A stretch of 64,000 bases of DNA from Halobaculum sp. MBLA0147 (GCF_041361345.1 NZ_JBGKAD010000001.1:682001-746000), one strand, 5' to 3'. Counted from the first letter of the stretch, positions 34,541 to 43,969 are shown. Numbers and translations: made by a program. Notes: a model not told the origin generated them from the sequence alone.

Positions 34541-35914
34541 GTGACAGCCGACGAGTCAGCACCGGCGTCGGGCGTCGACTCGGCGTCGGCGTACGCCCGC
34601 GACCCGGACGCCGACCCCTTCGACCGCGGCGTCGCCGAGGCGCTGGACGACGACGACCCGCTCGCGGCGTACAGAGACCAGTTCTCGATCCCGGACGACG
34701 AACTGTACTTCGACGGGAACTCACTGGGACTCCAGTCGACGGCCGCCGTGGAGAGTCTCGACCGCGTCACCGAGGAGTGGCGCGAGTTGGCGATCCGCGG
34801 GTGGGAGGACGGCGATCCGGACTGGTTCCACTTCGCGGAACACCTCGCCGACCGGGTCGCCCCGCTGGTCGGTGCCGCGCCGTCGGAGGTGACCGTCGCC
34901 AACTCCACGACGACGAACGTCCACACACTGATCGGGACGTTCCTCGACACGCTGCCCGGCACCCCCGGCGGGCCGGAGCCGAGCGCCGAGGCACCCGCCG
35001 TCCTGGTCGACGACTTGGACTTCCCGACGGACCACTACGCGATCCGCGCGCAGTTCCGCCAGCGCGGGATCGACCCCGACGAGAAGCTCCGGACGGTCGC
35101 GTCGCGTGACGGCCGGACGATCCACCCGGCGGACGTAGAGGCCGCACTCGACGCACACGACGACGTGGGGATCGTCTTCCTCCCGTCGGTGTTGTACCGG
35201 TCCGGACAGTTGTTCGATCTGGAGCGGATCACGGCGGCCGCCCACGAGCACGACGCGCTCGCCGGGTTCGACCTCGCACACTCCGTCGGCGTCGTCCCCC
35301 ACGACCTCGCGGCCCACGACGTGGACTTCGCGGTGTGGTGTTCGTACAAGTACCTCAACGCCGGCCCGGGAGCGGTCGCGGGACTGTACGTCGCCGACCG
35401 ACACCACGGCACGACGCCGGCGCTCGCCGGCTGGTGGGGCAACGACAAGGAGACGCAGTTCGAGATGCGCCAGACGTTCGACCCCGCCGACGGGGCCGGC
35501 GCGTGGCAGATCGGCACGATCCCGATGTTGTCTGCCGCGCCCGTCGAGGGGGCCGCCGAGACGATCGGCGAGGCCGGGATCGACCGCGTCCGGGCGAAGT
35601 CCGTCGCACTCACAGACTACCTGATCGCGTTGGTCGACGCGCTCCCGGCGGAGTTCACCGTCGGGACACCACGCGACCCCACCGAGCGCGGGGGCCACGT
35701 CGCGATCGAACACCCGGAGGGGTACCGGCTGAGCGAGGCGCTGCGGGATCGCGGGGTCGTCGTCGACTTCCGCCCGCCGAACGTGGTCCGGGTGTGTCCC
35801 TCCCCGCTGTACACCCGGTTCGTCGACGTGCTGGCGGTCGCCGAGGAGCTCCGCGACCTCGCCGCCAGCGGGGCCTACGAGACGTACGACCCCCGCGACG
35901 GCGGGGTGACGTGA
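34541..35914 (+). CDS. kynU: Kynureninase
   Basis: The 457-residue PLP enzyme cleaves kynurenine to anthranilate plus alanine. Characteristic parts are YFDGNSLGLQSTAAVESLDR near the N-terminus, FDLAHSVGVVPHDLAAHDVD, and the PLP lysine in VWCSYKYLNAGPGAVAG, followed by LAGWWGNDKETQFEM. Some N-terminal residues (about 25) are acidic and variable. The GTG at 34541 (VTADESAPASG) is the likely start. No other tryptophan-degradation gene is nearby. Confidence 0.92.
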   Translation: MTADESAPASGVDSASAYARDPDADPFDRGVAEALDDDDPLAAYRDQFSIPDDELYFDGNSLGLQSTAAVESLDRVTEEWRELAIRGWEDGDPDWFHFAEHLADRVAPLVGAAPSEVTVANSTTTNVHTLIGTFLDTLPGTPGGPEPSAEAPAVLVDDLDFPTDHYAIRAQFRQRGIDPDEKLRTVASRDGRTIHPADVEAALDAHDDVGIVFLPSVLYRSGQLFDLERITAAAHEHDALAGFDLAHSVGVVPHDLAAHDVDFAVWCSYKYLNAGPGAVAGLYVADRHHGTTPALAGWWGNDKETQFEMRQTFDPADGAGAWQIGTIPMLSAAPVEGAAETIGEAGIDRVRAKSVALTDYLIALVDALPAEFTVGTPRDPTERGGHVAIEHPEGYRLSEALRDRGVVVDFRPPNVVRVCPSPLYTRFVDVLAVAEELRDLAASGAYETYDPRDGGVT

Positions 35915-36022
35915 GCAGACCCTCGCAGAATACCGTCACACGACGACGCGAGGAGTCGACGCGCCGCAGCGAGCACGACCGTACCGCGACGCGGCGAGTC
36001 GACGCACCCAGAGGGTCCCGAG

Positions 36023-36976
36023 TCAGGCGAGTCCGAGCACGCGGAGACCGTCGAACCGGAAGAGGAAGAAGTACAACTGGACGACGCCGGCAGCCGCGAG
36101 CAACACCCCCATCCCACGCTCGACCAGTGCCGTGTGCCGGCGCATCCGGCCGATCACCGCGTCGCGGCCGAGCGCGGTGGCGACCGTGACGGCGACCATC
36201 AGGAGACTCATTCCGCCGGCGTACGCCGCGAAGACAGTGACGGCGGTGGTCGGGCCAGACGCGACCGCCTGGAGACCGATCCCGACGAACACCGGGGCCG
36301 TACACCCCGCCGCCGCGGCGGCGTACAACACGCCGAACGCGAGGAACCCGCCGGCAGACCGCCGGCGCTCCGGTAACTGGACCGTCGGCGTCGGGAGGTC
36401 GTAGCCGAGTGCCGTCGCCGTCCCGACGACGACCAAGACGACGCCGACGACGAGCTCGAGCACACTGACACTCCCGAGCACGCGTGAGCCCAGCGCCGCC
36501 GTGATCCCCCCGAGCACGCCGTAGACGACGAAGAACCCGACGCTGACGACGAGCCCGACCGTCGCCGCTCGGACGAGCCGCCGTGCGCGACTCCGAGCGA
36601 GCACCGGCGCGAGCCCACTCGCGACTCTCGCCGCGACCCGACCCGTTCCGAGGCCCGCCGTCGCGGGTGCGGAGTGGGTCGCGGTGGCGTCGCTCGCGGT
36701 CCCCGCCCTGGGACCACCCGCAGTGGCGTCGTCCACCGTCGCCGTCTCGACTCCCCCGCCAGCACCGCCGTCGGTCGCGTGAGCAGATCCGTCGCTACCG
36801 CCACCGTCGTCACTCTCGTCGGTAGTATCCCGTTCGTCGCTCTTCCCACCGCCACCCACGGTCTCCCCGAGGTAGTAGGAGACGTAGCCGGGCAACAGCG
36901 GGTACGCGCAGGGAGCGAAGAACGTCCCGAGACCCGCGGAGAACGCGAACGCGACCAGCGAGAGGTCGGCCGACAC
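36023..36976 (-). CDS. ccdA: CcdA/DsbD-like transmembrane thiol reductase
   Basis: A 317-residue membrane protein that carries reducing power across the membrane. The redox Cys pair is seen in GTFFAPCAYPLLPGYVSYYL (helix 1) and AAAAGCTAPVFVGIGLQAV (helix 4). About 95 acidic, Gly/Asp/Thr-rich residues (about 43-135) separate helix 1 from helix 2, so it is longer than typical CcdA of about 230. The GTG is at 36976. The TlpA-like gene ends 3 bp upstream, forming an operon. Confidence 0.88.
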   Translation of the reverse strand: MSADLSLVAFAFSAGLGTFFAPCAYPLLPGYVSYYLGETVGGGGKSDERDTTDESDDGGGSDGSAHATDGGAGGGVETATVDDATAGGPRAGTASDATATHSAPATAGLGTGRVAARVASGLAPVLARSRARRLVRAATVGLVVSVGFFVVYGVLGGITAALGSRVLGSVSVLELVVGVVLVVVGTATALGYDLPTPTVQLPERRRSAGGFLAFGVLYAAAAAGCTAPVFVGIGLQAVASGPTTAVTVFAAYAGGMSLLMVAVTVATALGRDAVIGRMRRHTALVERGMGVLLAAAGVVQLYFFLFRFDGLRVLGLA

Positions 36977-36979
36977 GGC

Positions 36980-37627
36980 TCACCCTCCGTCGCCGGTCGC
37001 CAGCGCGCGTTCGACACCCGCGACGAGTCTGTCTGTGCCAGCGAGGCCGGTGTGGCGCAGTGTCGTCTCGCCGTCGGCCGACTGCACGACGATCGTCGGA
37101 ATGCCCGTCACGTCGTACCGCTTCGAGGCCGTCAGCTCCGGGTCCACGGCGACCGGCCAGGTGCCCTCGTACTCGCGCCAGAAGTCGGCGACTGCCGCTT
37201 CGTCCGTCTCCGTCGTCACCGACACCATCGCCAACTCCGAGGGGGCGAACTGCTCGCGGACCGCCCGGAGGTGCTCCATCTCGGGCTTGCACGGCGCACA
37301 CCACGTGGCGAAGAAGTCGACGAGCACCGCCTTGTCCGGTGGGTCCAGCGCGACCGTCCCTGCCGGCGAGTTCGGCGCCTCGACCGTCGGCAACACCACG
37401 CCGTGGTCGCCGACCGTCACCGTCGGCTCGCCGGCGTCGTCGCTCCCGTCTGCAGTCTCGGTGTCGCCCGTCTCGGCGTCACCGCCGCCAGATGCAGCGT
37501 CACCGCCGTCGGACGCCGCGTCGCCGGCACCGCCCACACAGCCAGCCAGCGCCGTCGCGAGCGTGGCGCCGGTCGCAGCCAGTGCTGTCCGCCGCCCGAC
37601 GTGGCGCCGCTCTCTCTGGCGAGTCAC
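36980..37627 (-). CDS. TlpA-family thioredoxin-like lipoprotein
   Basis: The 215-residue protein has a Tat-type signal (RRTALAATGATLATAL) and lipobox ALAGC (Cys near 30), a 50-residue acidic/Gly linker, and a thioredoxin fold with active site DFFATWCAPCKPEMEHL. The cis-Pro loop is GIPTIVVQ. It should be an extracytoplasmic thiol oxidoreductase reduced by the CcdA encoded next to it. GTG start at 37627, divergent from the DUF3179 lipoprotein gene. Likely role: cytochrome c or other cofactor maturation, or disulfide reduction. Confidence 0.9.
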   Translation of the reverse strand: MTRQRERRHVGRRTALAATGATLATALAGCVGGAGDAASDGGDAASGGGDAETGDTETADGSDDAGEPTVTVGDHGVVLPTVEAPNSPAGTVALDPPDKAVLVDFFATWCAPCKPEMEHLRAVREQFAPSELAMVSVTTETDEAAVADFWREYEGTWPVAVDPELTASKRYDVTGIPTIVVQSADGETTLRHTGLAGTDRLVAGVERALATGDGG

Positions 37628-37729
37628 ACCGTCTACTCCGACCCCCCGTCGCTTGAAGGGTGTGGGCTCGTGTGCGCGCGACTCCCAGCCCCGCGACAGC
37701 TATGTGACCACGGCTCACACTGTTCGACG

Positions 37730-39037
37730 ATGGACCGCCGTAACTTCCTCGCCGGATCACTCGCGGGTGGGCTCGCCGCACTCGCCGGCTGTGCCGGGGC
37801 GGGCGACGACGCCGGGAGGGGCACGAGCACGGACGCCGCGACGGGTGCCGAGTCGACGAGTGGCGACGGGACGGGGACGACCGCGGCGGGGGCCACGGAG
37901 GCGGCCGTGTCGGGGCCGGTGACACGTGTCGCCGGCGTCGACCTCCCGGTGCCACAGAACCTCCTCTCACGCGGAGCCGGGAAGGACGCCATCCCGGCGA
38001 TCACCGAGCCGGTCTTCGCCGACGACTGGTCTGGTCTCTCCGTCGAGGTGACGAGTCGCTTCAGCGGCGAGGTGACGACGAAGGAGCCCCGACTCCGCGC
38101 AGACGACCGCGTGATCGGAGTCGAACGCGACGGGGAGGCGCGGGCGTACCCGTTGCGGGTGTTGAACTGGCACGAGATCGTCAACGACGACTTCGGCGGG
38201 CCGCTGCTCGTCACCTTCTGTCCACTGTGCGGGAGCGGGGTCACCGCAGTCCGGCGTGTGGGGGGCGAGACGGCGACGTTCGGCGTCTCCGGGCTGTTGT
38301 GGAACTCGGATCTGGTGATGTACGACGGCGTCTCCGGGAGTCTGTGGAGTCAGATCGCCGGGACGGCGATCCGCGGCTCGCGGACCGGTCACACGCTGGA
38401 GTTGGTCCCCTCGACGATCACGACTCTCGGCGAGTGGCGCGAGAGCCACCCGGACACTGGAGTGTTGCTCCCGCCGCCGGAGTCGAACACCGTCCGCGGG
38501 CGGGACGCCGTCCGCGACTACACGAGCAACCCGTACGCGACGTACGACAGCGCCGACCGGATCGGGATCGGGCGCAACTCCTTCGACGACGACCGCCTCC
38601 ACCCGAAGACGCGCGTGCTCGGGATCTCGGCCGGTGAGACGAGTCGCGCCTACCCGCTGGAGGCGGTGGTGAACAGCGGCGGGGTCGTCTCCGACACCGT
38701 CGGCGACACCCCGGTCGTCGTCGCCGTCGGCAGCGCAGAGGCGACGCTACACGCCTACGAGCGCACGGTCGACGGGGAGACGCTCTCCGTCTCCGCTGGC
38801 GAGCCGGGGCGGTTCACTGCCGGTGGGTCGACGTGGCGCGTCACCGACGGCCGCGCTGTCGACGGCCCCTACGAGGGGACGACGCTCGCCCCGGCGACGG
38901 ACACGGGGCAGCTGTTCTGGTTCGCGTGGGCGGAGTTCAACCCACAGACGGAGGTGTTCGGCCAAGCGTCGACCGGCGACGGGAGTGGTAGCGGTGACGG
39001 CAGTAGCGACACCGCGACGCCGACGGACGGCTACTGA
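37730..39037 (+). CDS. DUF3179 domain lipoprotein
   Basis: This 435-residue exported protein begins DRRNFLAGSLAGGLAALAGC: twin-arginine signal plus lipobox. After a 45-residue Thr/Gly/Ala linker the DUF3179 domain runs to about residue 410, with DGEARAYPLRVLNWHEIVND, a CPLC motif in LVTFCPLCGSGVTAVRR, and a His residue in NDRLHPKTRVLG-like context (DDDRLHPKTRVLGIS). The Cys pair and neighbouring CcdA/TlpA genes hint at a redox or metal function. A low-complexity C-terminus (GSGDGSSDTATPTDGY) follows. Confidence 0.88.
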   Translation: MDRRNFLAGSLAGGLAALAGCAGAGDDAGRGTSTDAATGAESTSGDGTGTTAAGATEAAVSGPVTRVAGVDLPVPQNLLSRGAGKDAIPAITEPVFADDWSGLSVEVTSRFSGEVTTKEPRLRADDRVIGVERDGEARAYPLRVLNWHEIVNDDFGGPLLVTFCPLCGSGVTAVRRVGGETATFGVSGLLWNSDLVMYDGVSGSLWSQIAGTAIRGSRTGHTLELVPSTITTLGEWRESHPDTGVLLPPPESNTVRGRDAVRDYTSNPYATYDSADRIGIGRNSFDDDRLHPKTRVLGISAGETSRAYPLEAVVNSGGVVSDTVGDTPVVVAVGSAEATLHAYERTVDGETLSVSAGEPGRFTAGGSTWRVTDGRAVDGPYEGTTLAPATDTGQLFWFAWAEFNPQTEVFGQASTGDGSGSGDGSSDTATPTDGY

Positions 39038-39155
39038 GCCGCCCGGTGGTCGCGACACGGCTGGCACACGCGCATCTCTCCCACGACACACGTCTCTCTG
39101 CTCCCGGGGCACACGCTCCGTTCTCCCAGGGCACACGCTTCTCCGCTCCCGCGCG

Positions 39156-39722
39156 TCACTGCAGTCCGCGCGCCTCGCGCCAGGCGACGAGGTCGCCGCG
39201 GTCGCGAGTGTCGTCGGGGAGGTCGTGGAACCAGTCGGCGGCGACGATCTCCCCGTCGGGATCGTCGACCGTCGGGGTCTCTCCGTCGGCGCGGGCGGCG
39301 AACAGCGGGAGGACGCCCCAGGTCTCGTGACCCCGGCAGTCAAGCCGGACGCGGTTCGCGACCGCCAGTCCCTCGTAGGTGGCGTCGACGCCCGCCTCCT
39401 CGGCGAGTTCGCGTCGCGCGGTCGCGAGCAGCGAGTCGTCGCCCTCGTCGACACCGCCACCGGGAACTACCCACTGGTCGACACCCGCGTGTCTGACGAG
39501 CAGCAGTGCGCCGTCCTCGCGGTAGACGACGGTGTGGGCGCCGAACGGTGTCCCGGACTCGCTGACGCGACGCGCCAGTGTGCGGAACCGCCGCCGCGAG
39601 ACGGAGCGGTGGCGGTCCCACGAGAGGTAGTCGTCGTAACGACTGTCGAGCCGGTAGAACACCCGTTCTGCGGCCCGTCGGGCCTCGTCGGCCAGGAACC
39701 ACAGGCGGTCGACCCCGGTCAC
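39156..39722 (-). CDS. NUDIX hydrolase
   Basis: A 188-residue protein. The Nudix box is GGVDEGDDSLLATARRELAE followed by EAGV, in which the usual first Glu is Asp; the REL-x-EE-x-G core that binds magnesium is intact. The N-terminal helix region (about 55 residues, FLADEARRAAERVFYRLD) is a feature of some haloarchaeal members. It hydrolyses a nucleoside diphosphate-linked compound, not specified. GTG start at 39722. Confidence 0.9.
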   Translation of the reverse strand: MTGVDRLWFLADEARRAAERVFYRLDSRYDDYLSWDRHRSVSRRRFRTLARRVSESGTPFGAHTVVYREDGALLLVRHAGVDQWVVPGGGVDEGDDSLLATARRELAEEAGVDATYEGLAVANRVRLDCRGHETWGVLPLFAARADGETPTVDDPDGEIVAADWFHDLPDDTRDRGDLVAWREARGLQ

Positions 39723-40017
39723 GACGGGTCACCCCGGCGCTCGGGCCACGACGACTCGGCCATCCCGTCGGGCTAGTACTGGCGCCGGAAAGAACGTTCT
39801 GCCACCGGCGCGAGCGGCCGGCGTCGGTCGTCGGGGGCAAAGTCGAGCGTGTGCGACTCGTGGACTCGTGTGCTCGACCCCCGCTGCGAGGCGGGACGCG
39901 CGGGCCGCGAGGTGCACGAGACCGCCAGCGGGCGGGGTGCCGGCGGGGTCGTGAGGGAGTCGCAGAGTCGCGTCGTATCGGAAGGGTAAAGAGTGTCACC
40001 ACCCGACTCGTGACTGC

Positions 40018-40157
40018 GCCGGGGTGGCTTAGCTGGACATAGCGCCGCACTCATAGGGTATCGAGCTTCGGTGCGGCTCACCCTCCGCTCCCAGAGGCCT
40101 GCCGAGCCTCGTACCTGGGACATGCGGAGATCGCGGGTTCGAAGCCCGCCCCCGGCA
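40018..40157 (+). tRNA. tRNA-Met (CAT), elongator, with 66-nt intron
   Basis: Acceptor stem gccgggg pairs with ccccggc (40150-40156), with discriminator A at 40157. The anticodon stem ccgca (40045-40049) pairs with tgcgg (40123-40127). The loop starts ctcata (40050-40055), and the intron (40056-40121) follows the nucleotide after the CAT anticodon; a38 is 40122. The T-arm is gcggg-ttcgaag-cccgc. Without the intron the tRNA is 74 nt. An anticodon-loop intron in elongator tRNA-Met is typical of haloarchaea; the splicing endonuclease recognises a bulge-helix-bulge there. CCA is not encoded. Confidence 0.95.
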
Positions 40158-40221
40158 TAGTTCTTCGGTCGATCCGCCGTCCAGACACTCGTAGGTGCGC
40201 ACTTCGATGACGTGATGCTCG

Positions 40222-41064
40222 TCACTCGATATCCTGTCGGAGGATATCCTGTCTGTCGACATCCTGTCGGTCGATATCCTGTCGGTCAAGGATCGAGCGA
40301 ATCTTGTAGTGGTGCCACCCGAGGAGTCCACGGAGTCCCGCTACGAAGAGGACGAAGAGTACGAACCCCCATTGAGCCACCGCGTCGATCCACCCCGGAA
40401 GTACCGTCGAAACCTGGGTCAACAGTCGTCGGACGACGGGTAACAGCGTGATCGAACTCGCGAATCCACCGATTGCGAGGAGAGTCAGAGAGAGCCTGAG
40501 CCGTCTGCGGTGCGCCTTTGAGGCGTGCTTTCGACGCCTTACCGACTGGACCGCATCCCCGACCGGGGCGAGTTCGTCTTTGATCGCCAACAGCTGATCA
40601 ATGAGCTTTTCTCCTTCGTCACCACGGTACTCCTGAAGCGTCGTTATCACATCGGACTTGACGTCTTGATTGTCGCCCCGTGTCTCGTCATCTGACTGCT
40701 GGTCCTGCACAGTCTGCGATTCGGGATCGGTTCCGTCTTGTCCATCCGTTTGCACACCGCTCCCCGACGGTTGCGCCTCAACGGAAGTCATCGCGTTACC
40801 CGAGCCGTTGGCCGTGCCGTCAGATTGCTGCTGGCCGACTTCTCCGTTCTCGCTGGTGAAGTCGGTGTACGTGTTGACATCGTCGACGACATCTGCGAGA
40901 GTCAACGGCATCTCTCCCTCTGCCTTCTCTTCCAACCTTATTTGTCCAATATGTATATCTTTAGGAACATCACGACCTTTCGACATCGTGTAACGAAAGA
41001 TTACCGCTCCCGCAGCGACCGATAACTGAACGACCAACGGGGCGACACCCGAGGGGTCCTCCAT
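40222..41064 (-). CDS. Membrane protein with DRQDI repeats, island gene
   Basis: The 280-residue protein has one N-terminal hydrophobic stretch (PLVVQLSVAAGAVIF) and two near the C-terminus (LRLSLTLLAIGGFASSITLL and WGFVLFVLFVAGLRGLLG). Between them lies a Gln/Ser/Asp-rich acidic linker and a helix (LIDQLLAIKDELAPVGDAV). It ends in four DRQDI-type pentapeptides coded by 15-bp repeats. ATG at 41064, 2 bp after the stop of the winged-helix gene, so the two form an operon. No family is recognised. The base composition is less GC-rich than the core genes. Confidence 0.75.
   Translation of the reverse strand: MEDPSGVAPLVVQLSVAAGAVIFRYTMSKGRDVPKDIHIGQIRLEEKAEGEMPLTLADVVDDVNTYTDFTSENGEVGQQQSDGTANGSGNAMTSVEAQPSGSGVQTDGQDGTDPESQTVQDQQSDDETRGDNQDVKSDVITTLQEYRGDEGEKLIDQLLAIKDELAPVGDAVQSVRRRKHASKAHRRRLRLSLTLLAIGGFASSITLLPVVRRLLTQVSTVLPGWIDAVAQWGFVLFVLFVAGLRGLLGWHHYKIRSILDRQDIDRQDVDRQDILRQDIE
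40228..40287 (-). repeat. 15-bp tandem repeat encoding DRQDI-type units
   Basis: Four units at 40228, 40243, 40258 and 40273 follow gatatcctgtcgg with small variations. Read on the minus strand they give DRQDI, DRQDV, DRQDI and RQDI at the C-terminus of the membrane protein. Confidence 0.9.
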
Positions 41065-41066
41065 CG

Positions 41067-41651
41067 TCAGCGGATCAGATTCCCTTCGAACATACTGCTG
41101 TCTTTGCTCTCGCAGTAGAGGATGAGGTCGCCGACGGGAGACAACACGTAGTCGTCTTTCACCCGTTCGATCTCGATCCGTTCGACCCACTGGAGGCGAG
41201 CGTATCGGGACTCGATCCGCTGGAGACCAGCCTCGGTGAGGCGGTACTCGTAGTCGTCGAACTTCGAGTGGTCGATCCTCTGCCTCTCGATGTCCCCCTG
41301 TGACTCGAGTCTCTCTAGTGCTTCCCCGACGGACTCGTCGTACGGACCACGCTCACTCGGTCGGAAGCTGAACGGTGACCGTCGACCAGAGACGGTCTGC
41401 AGCTGCTTCGAGACGGCGAACAGTCCCAACCGAACGGTGAACTCTCCGGGTATCGGAACCGGGTTCGGCTCGCCCGACGGGTCCGGTGCGTACAACAGCG
41501 CGAGAATCCACTCGTCCGCGCTCGGGAGCGTCGGTCCGTCGATCTCGTTCTCGCCGCGTCGAAGGAGTCGGGAGAGTCTCCCTGCCCGATCCAACGCGAC
41601 CTGCACACCCGGCAGGGTCGAGAGGTTCTGTAGTACATTCACACTAGGCAT
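41067..41651 (-). CDS. Winged-helix-like protein, island gene
   Basis: A 194-residue soluble protein. The segment RGPYDESVGEALERLESQGDIERQR and then DYEYRLTEAGLQRIESRY read as the end of a winged helix. The first part contains DEWILALLYAPDPSGEPNPV and TVRLGLFAVSKQL, a helical domain. It may be a DNA-binding regulator or an effector-linked adaptor. ATG at 41651, promoter region AT-rich. It is transcribed away from the CHAT-like gene at 41864 and together with the membrane protein. Confidence 0.7.
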   Translation of the reverse strand: MPSVNVLQNLSTLPGVQVALDRAGRLSRLLRRGENEIDGPTLPSADEWILALLYAPDPSGEPNPVPIPGEFTVRLGLFAVSKQLQTVSGRRSPFSFRPSERGPYDESVGEALERLESQGDIERQRIDHSKFDDYEYRLTEAGLQRIESRYARLQWVERIEIERVKDDYVLSPVGDLILYCESKDSSMFEGNLIR

Positions 41652-41811
41652 AATTGTGTATCGGGAAGCTTTGTCTATCTCGTTCTTTGATCTACACTAT
41701 ACTTAAAGGTTCCCAATCGGACGCCCGTACACCTCACGAACGTCGCCAGACGACTCTGGGAGCCACCCTGCCTCGACGTGAGTGTCGACCGTCGAGGGTT
41801 ACTCACAGCTA

Positions 41812-41828
41812 GTGTGTAATTCACACAC
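41812..41828 (+). promoter_or_regulatory. Inverted repeat upstream of the CHAT-like gene
   Basis: The sequence gtgtgtaattcacacac has perfect 6-bp arms (gtgtgt and acacac) about a 5-nt centre. It lies 36-52 bp upstream of the ATG at 41864, where an operator would fall. A candidate site for the divergently encoded winged-helix protein. Confidence 0.5.
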
Positions 41829-41863
41829 CAGAGTTATGATCCTACTTCGTGTGTTGATACGAC

Positions 41864-43969
41864 ATGGCGAGTTGGTACGAGGAAACCGATCCACACGAAC
41901 TTCGCGCCAGAGACGGCGAGCGGTTCGTCGCCGTTCGACTGGACGGATTCGAGGAGTCCTCGGTCGCCGTCGACGGATTCAGCCTCCCGGACGAAGCGTA
42001 CGACGTTCGGACTGGGACGGTAGCGTCGTTCTCGCTGGACCCAGTGTACATCGGTGTCGTCGACGAGGACGGAGACGTCCGACGACACTACCAGTACGGA
42101 GACAGTGCGGCGACGTTCGCGGATCCAGTTCGACTCACGGTCCACGGCGGTCTCGAGCAGCATCTCGTCGTGGATCCGGGCGAGGGGTGCGTCGAGTTAC
42201 ACGACGACGATGGGCGCATACGCGTGACTGGAGACGGCCGTTTACGCGTGGTACTCGGTGTCCAAGACTCGTCGGAGCGACCGACGATCGAGATCCCGCG
42301 GAGCGAGTTCAACCTCTGTCGTGCGCTCTCGGTCGCGTGCCGGACGACGGCGAAGACCAGTCCGCTTCGAGCCTCACCGAGAAACAGAGAGCAGCCCGCA
42401 GTCGTCGAGTGGGGCGACAGTCCGGAGATCCCGAACGACCTGATTCGAGACGATCGGCCCATGATCGGGTGTCTCGTCGGTTCTCTCGATCAACTCGCCG
42501 AGGCGATGCCACTCGCGGCGTACCTCGACGCCGCAGTCGGGTGGCACCCCGAGACACCGCCTCATCTCCCCGATCCGCCCGTTCTCGTGGCCGCGGACGA
42601 GGTGTACCCACTCCGGAGCCGGTGTGGGGATCGGACCGACGGCTACCGACCACAGAACGTCTTCCAGACTGTGTTCCACCTCGACTTCCTCGCTCAGACG
42701 GACACGCCCAACGGCCGCGAGTACGAGGGGGAACACCACTTGGTCGAACTCGGACTCGACGCGTCGACACTCGTGGACGCCCCGATCTACGAACGTCTCA
42801 ACGAGTACCTATCGACGGACACACCACCGCGAGAGATTCTCGATCGGTTCCCCGACTGGCACCACTCCGTGTCGGTCGAGCCGACCCTGGACCGACTCCG
42901 GCGTCTGATCCCGTACCTGCACCACCTACCGGTCGTGGAGGTGGCGTCACACACCGACGTCGAGTCCACGTCGTCGACGACGATGGTCGATCCAGAACAC
43001 GTCACCGGTCGGACACACGGCTGGTACGCACCACACGTCCCGACCGAGGGGTACAAACTCCTGCACAGCAGTCTCGGTCGATTCGGAGAGTCTACCGTCT
43101 CGCCGGTTTCGGAAGGGACACCGTCCGACTCGGAGGCCGAAGGACCGTTCCAGATCGTCGTCGTGACCAACGCGGACCCGCCGAGAGACGACGAACCGTT
43201 CGTCGATCTCAGCGAGGGGGAAGAGGCCGAAGAGCACTACAGTGGACGGGCAGACGACATTCCGATAGACGTCAAGTATCGGGAGAACGCGAGCGTAGAC
43301 GACCTCGCCAGCCACTTCGAGCGTGACGTCGACCTCGTACACTTCGTCGGACACTGCGACGCCGAGCACGGTCTCAGGTGTCCGGGCGATCGGTACCTGT
43401 CCGCTGGACAGCTCTCCGAGGTCAAGGCGACGACGTTCGTCCTCAACGCGTCCGAGTCGATCCAACAGGGGCGAGCGTTGATCCGACAGGGAGCGACCGG
43501 CGGGGTGGTGACCGTCGGTCCTGCGGTGACACCCCGTGTCGGCCCCGTCGGGGTCGCACTCGCACGGTTACTCGCGTACGGGTGGCCGTTGGCGACGGCA
43601 CTGGACACCGCCGAGCACGCCAACCCCGAGTGTGACAGACACGTCGTGATCGGCGACGGGACGACGCAGGTCGCGCCGAACAACACCGGACTGCCGCCGA
43701 CCGTCTCGATGTCTCCAGACCCGAACGGGAACGGCGAGTTCGAAGTGGACGTGGTGTACGATCAGCCCATCCTGCCTGGGACGGCGATGTGGTGGAAGCA
43801 GCGAGACGACAGACGGCGGTTCGCCGGGAGAGGAACCGAGTATCGGCTCGACGCGGACGGGGTGCGATCGATGTTGGGAGAGCTCACCAGTCCAGTGTTA
43901 CTCGACGGAGAACTCGTCTGGCCGGAAGACGTCCGTCAGTCCGACTCTGGCTCTTTCGCTGGGCCGTAG
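41864..43969 (+). CDS. CHAT-like (caspase-fold) protein with Cys-to-Ser change
   Basis: A 701-residue protein. The first about 470 residues have no family I can name; several beta-rich stretches begin with WYEETDPHELRARDGERFVAVRL. The C-terminal part looks like a CHAT domain: DLVHFVGHCDAEHG (His 497) and TTFVLNASESIQQGRALIRQ, then GATGGVVTVGPAVTPRVGPV and LAYGWPLATALDTAEHA. In active CHAT proteases the LNACES position is Cys; here it is Ser (530), so protease activity may be lost or altered. ATG at 41864. It overlaps the 3' end of a small minus-strand gene. Confidence 0.7.
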   Translation: MASWYEETDPHELRARDGERFVAVRLDGFEESSVAVDGFSLPDEAYDVRTGTVASFSLDPVYIGVVDEDGDVRRHYQYGDSAATFADPVRLTVHGGLEQHLVVDPGEGCVELHDDDGRIRVTGDGRLRVVLGVQDSSERPTIEIPRSEFNLCRALSVACRTTAKTSPLRASPRNREQPAVVEWGDSPEIPNDLIRDDRPMIGCLVGSLDQLAEAMPLAAYLDAAVGWHPETPPHLPDPPVLVAADEVYPLRSRCGDRTDGYRPQNVFQTVFHLDFLAQTDTPNGREYEGEHHLVELGLDASTLVDAPIYERLNEYLSTDTPPREILDRFPDWHHSVSVEPTLDRLRRLIPYLHHLPVVEVASHTDVESTSSTTMVDPEHVTGRTHGWYAPHVPTEGYKLLHSSLGRFGESTVSPVSEGTPSDSEAEGPFQIVVVTNADPPRDDEPFVDLSEGEEAEEHYSGRADDIPIDVKYRENASVDDLASHFERDVDLVHFVGHCDAEHGLRCPGDRYLSAGQLSEVKATTFVLNASESIQQGRALIRQGATGGVVTVGPAVTPRVGPVGVALARLLAYGWPLATALDTAEHANPECDRHVVIGDGTTQVAPNNTGLPPTVSMSPDPNGNGEFEVDVVYDQPILPGTAMWWKQRDDRRRFAGRGTEYRLDADGVRSMLGELTSPVLLDGELVWPEDVRQSDSGSFAGP

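Noticed and set aside
39773-40225. Minus-strand frames covering the tRNA-Met gene
   Set aside because: The tRNA folds completely with intron and anticodon. The opposing frames have no start signal or recognisable protein.
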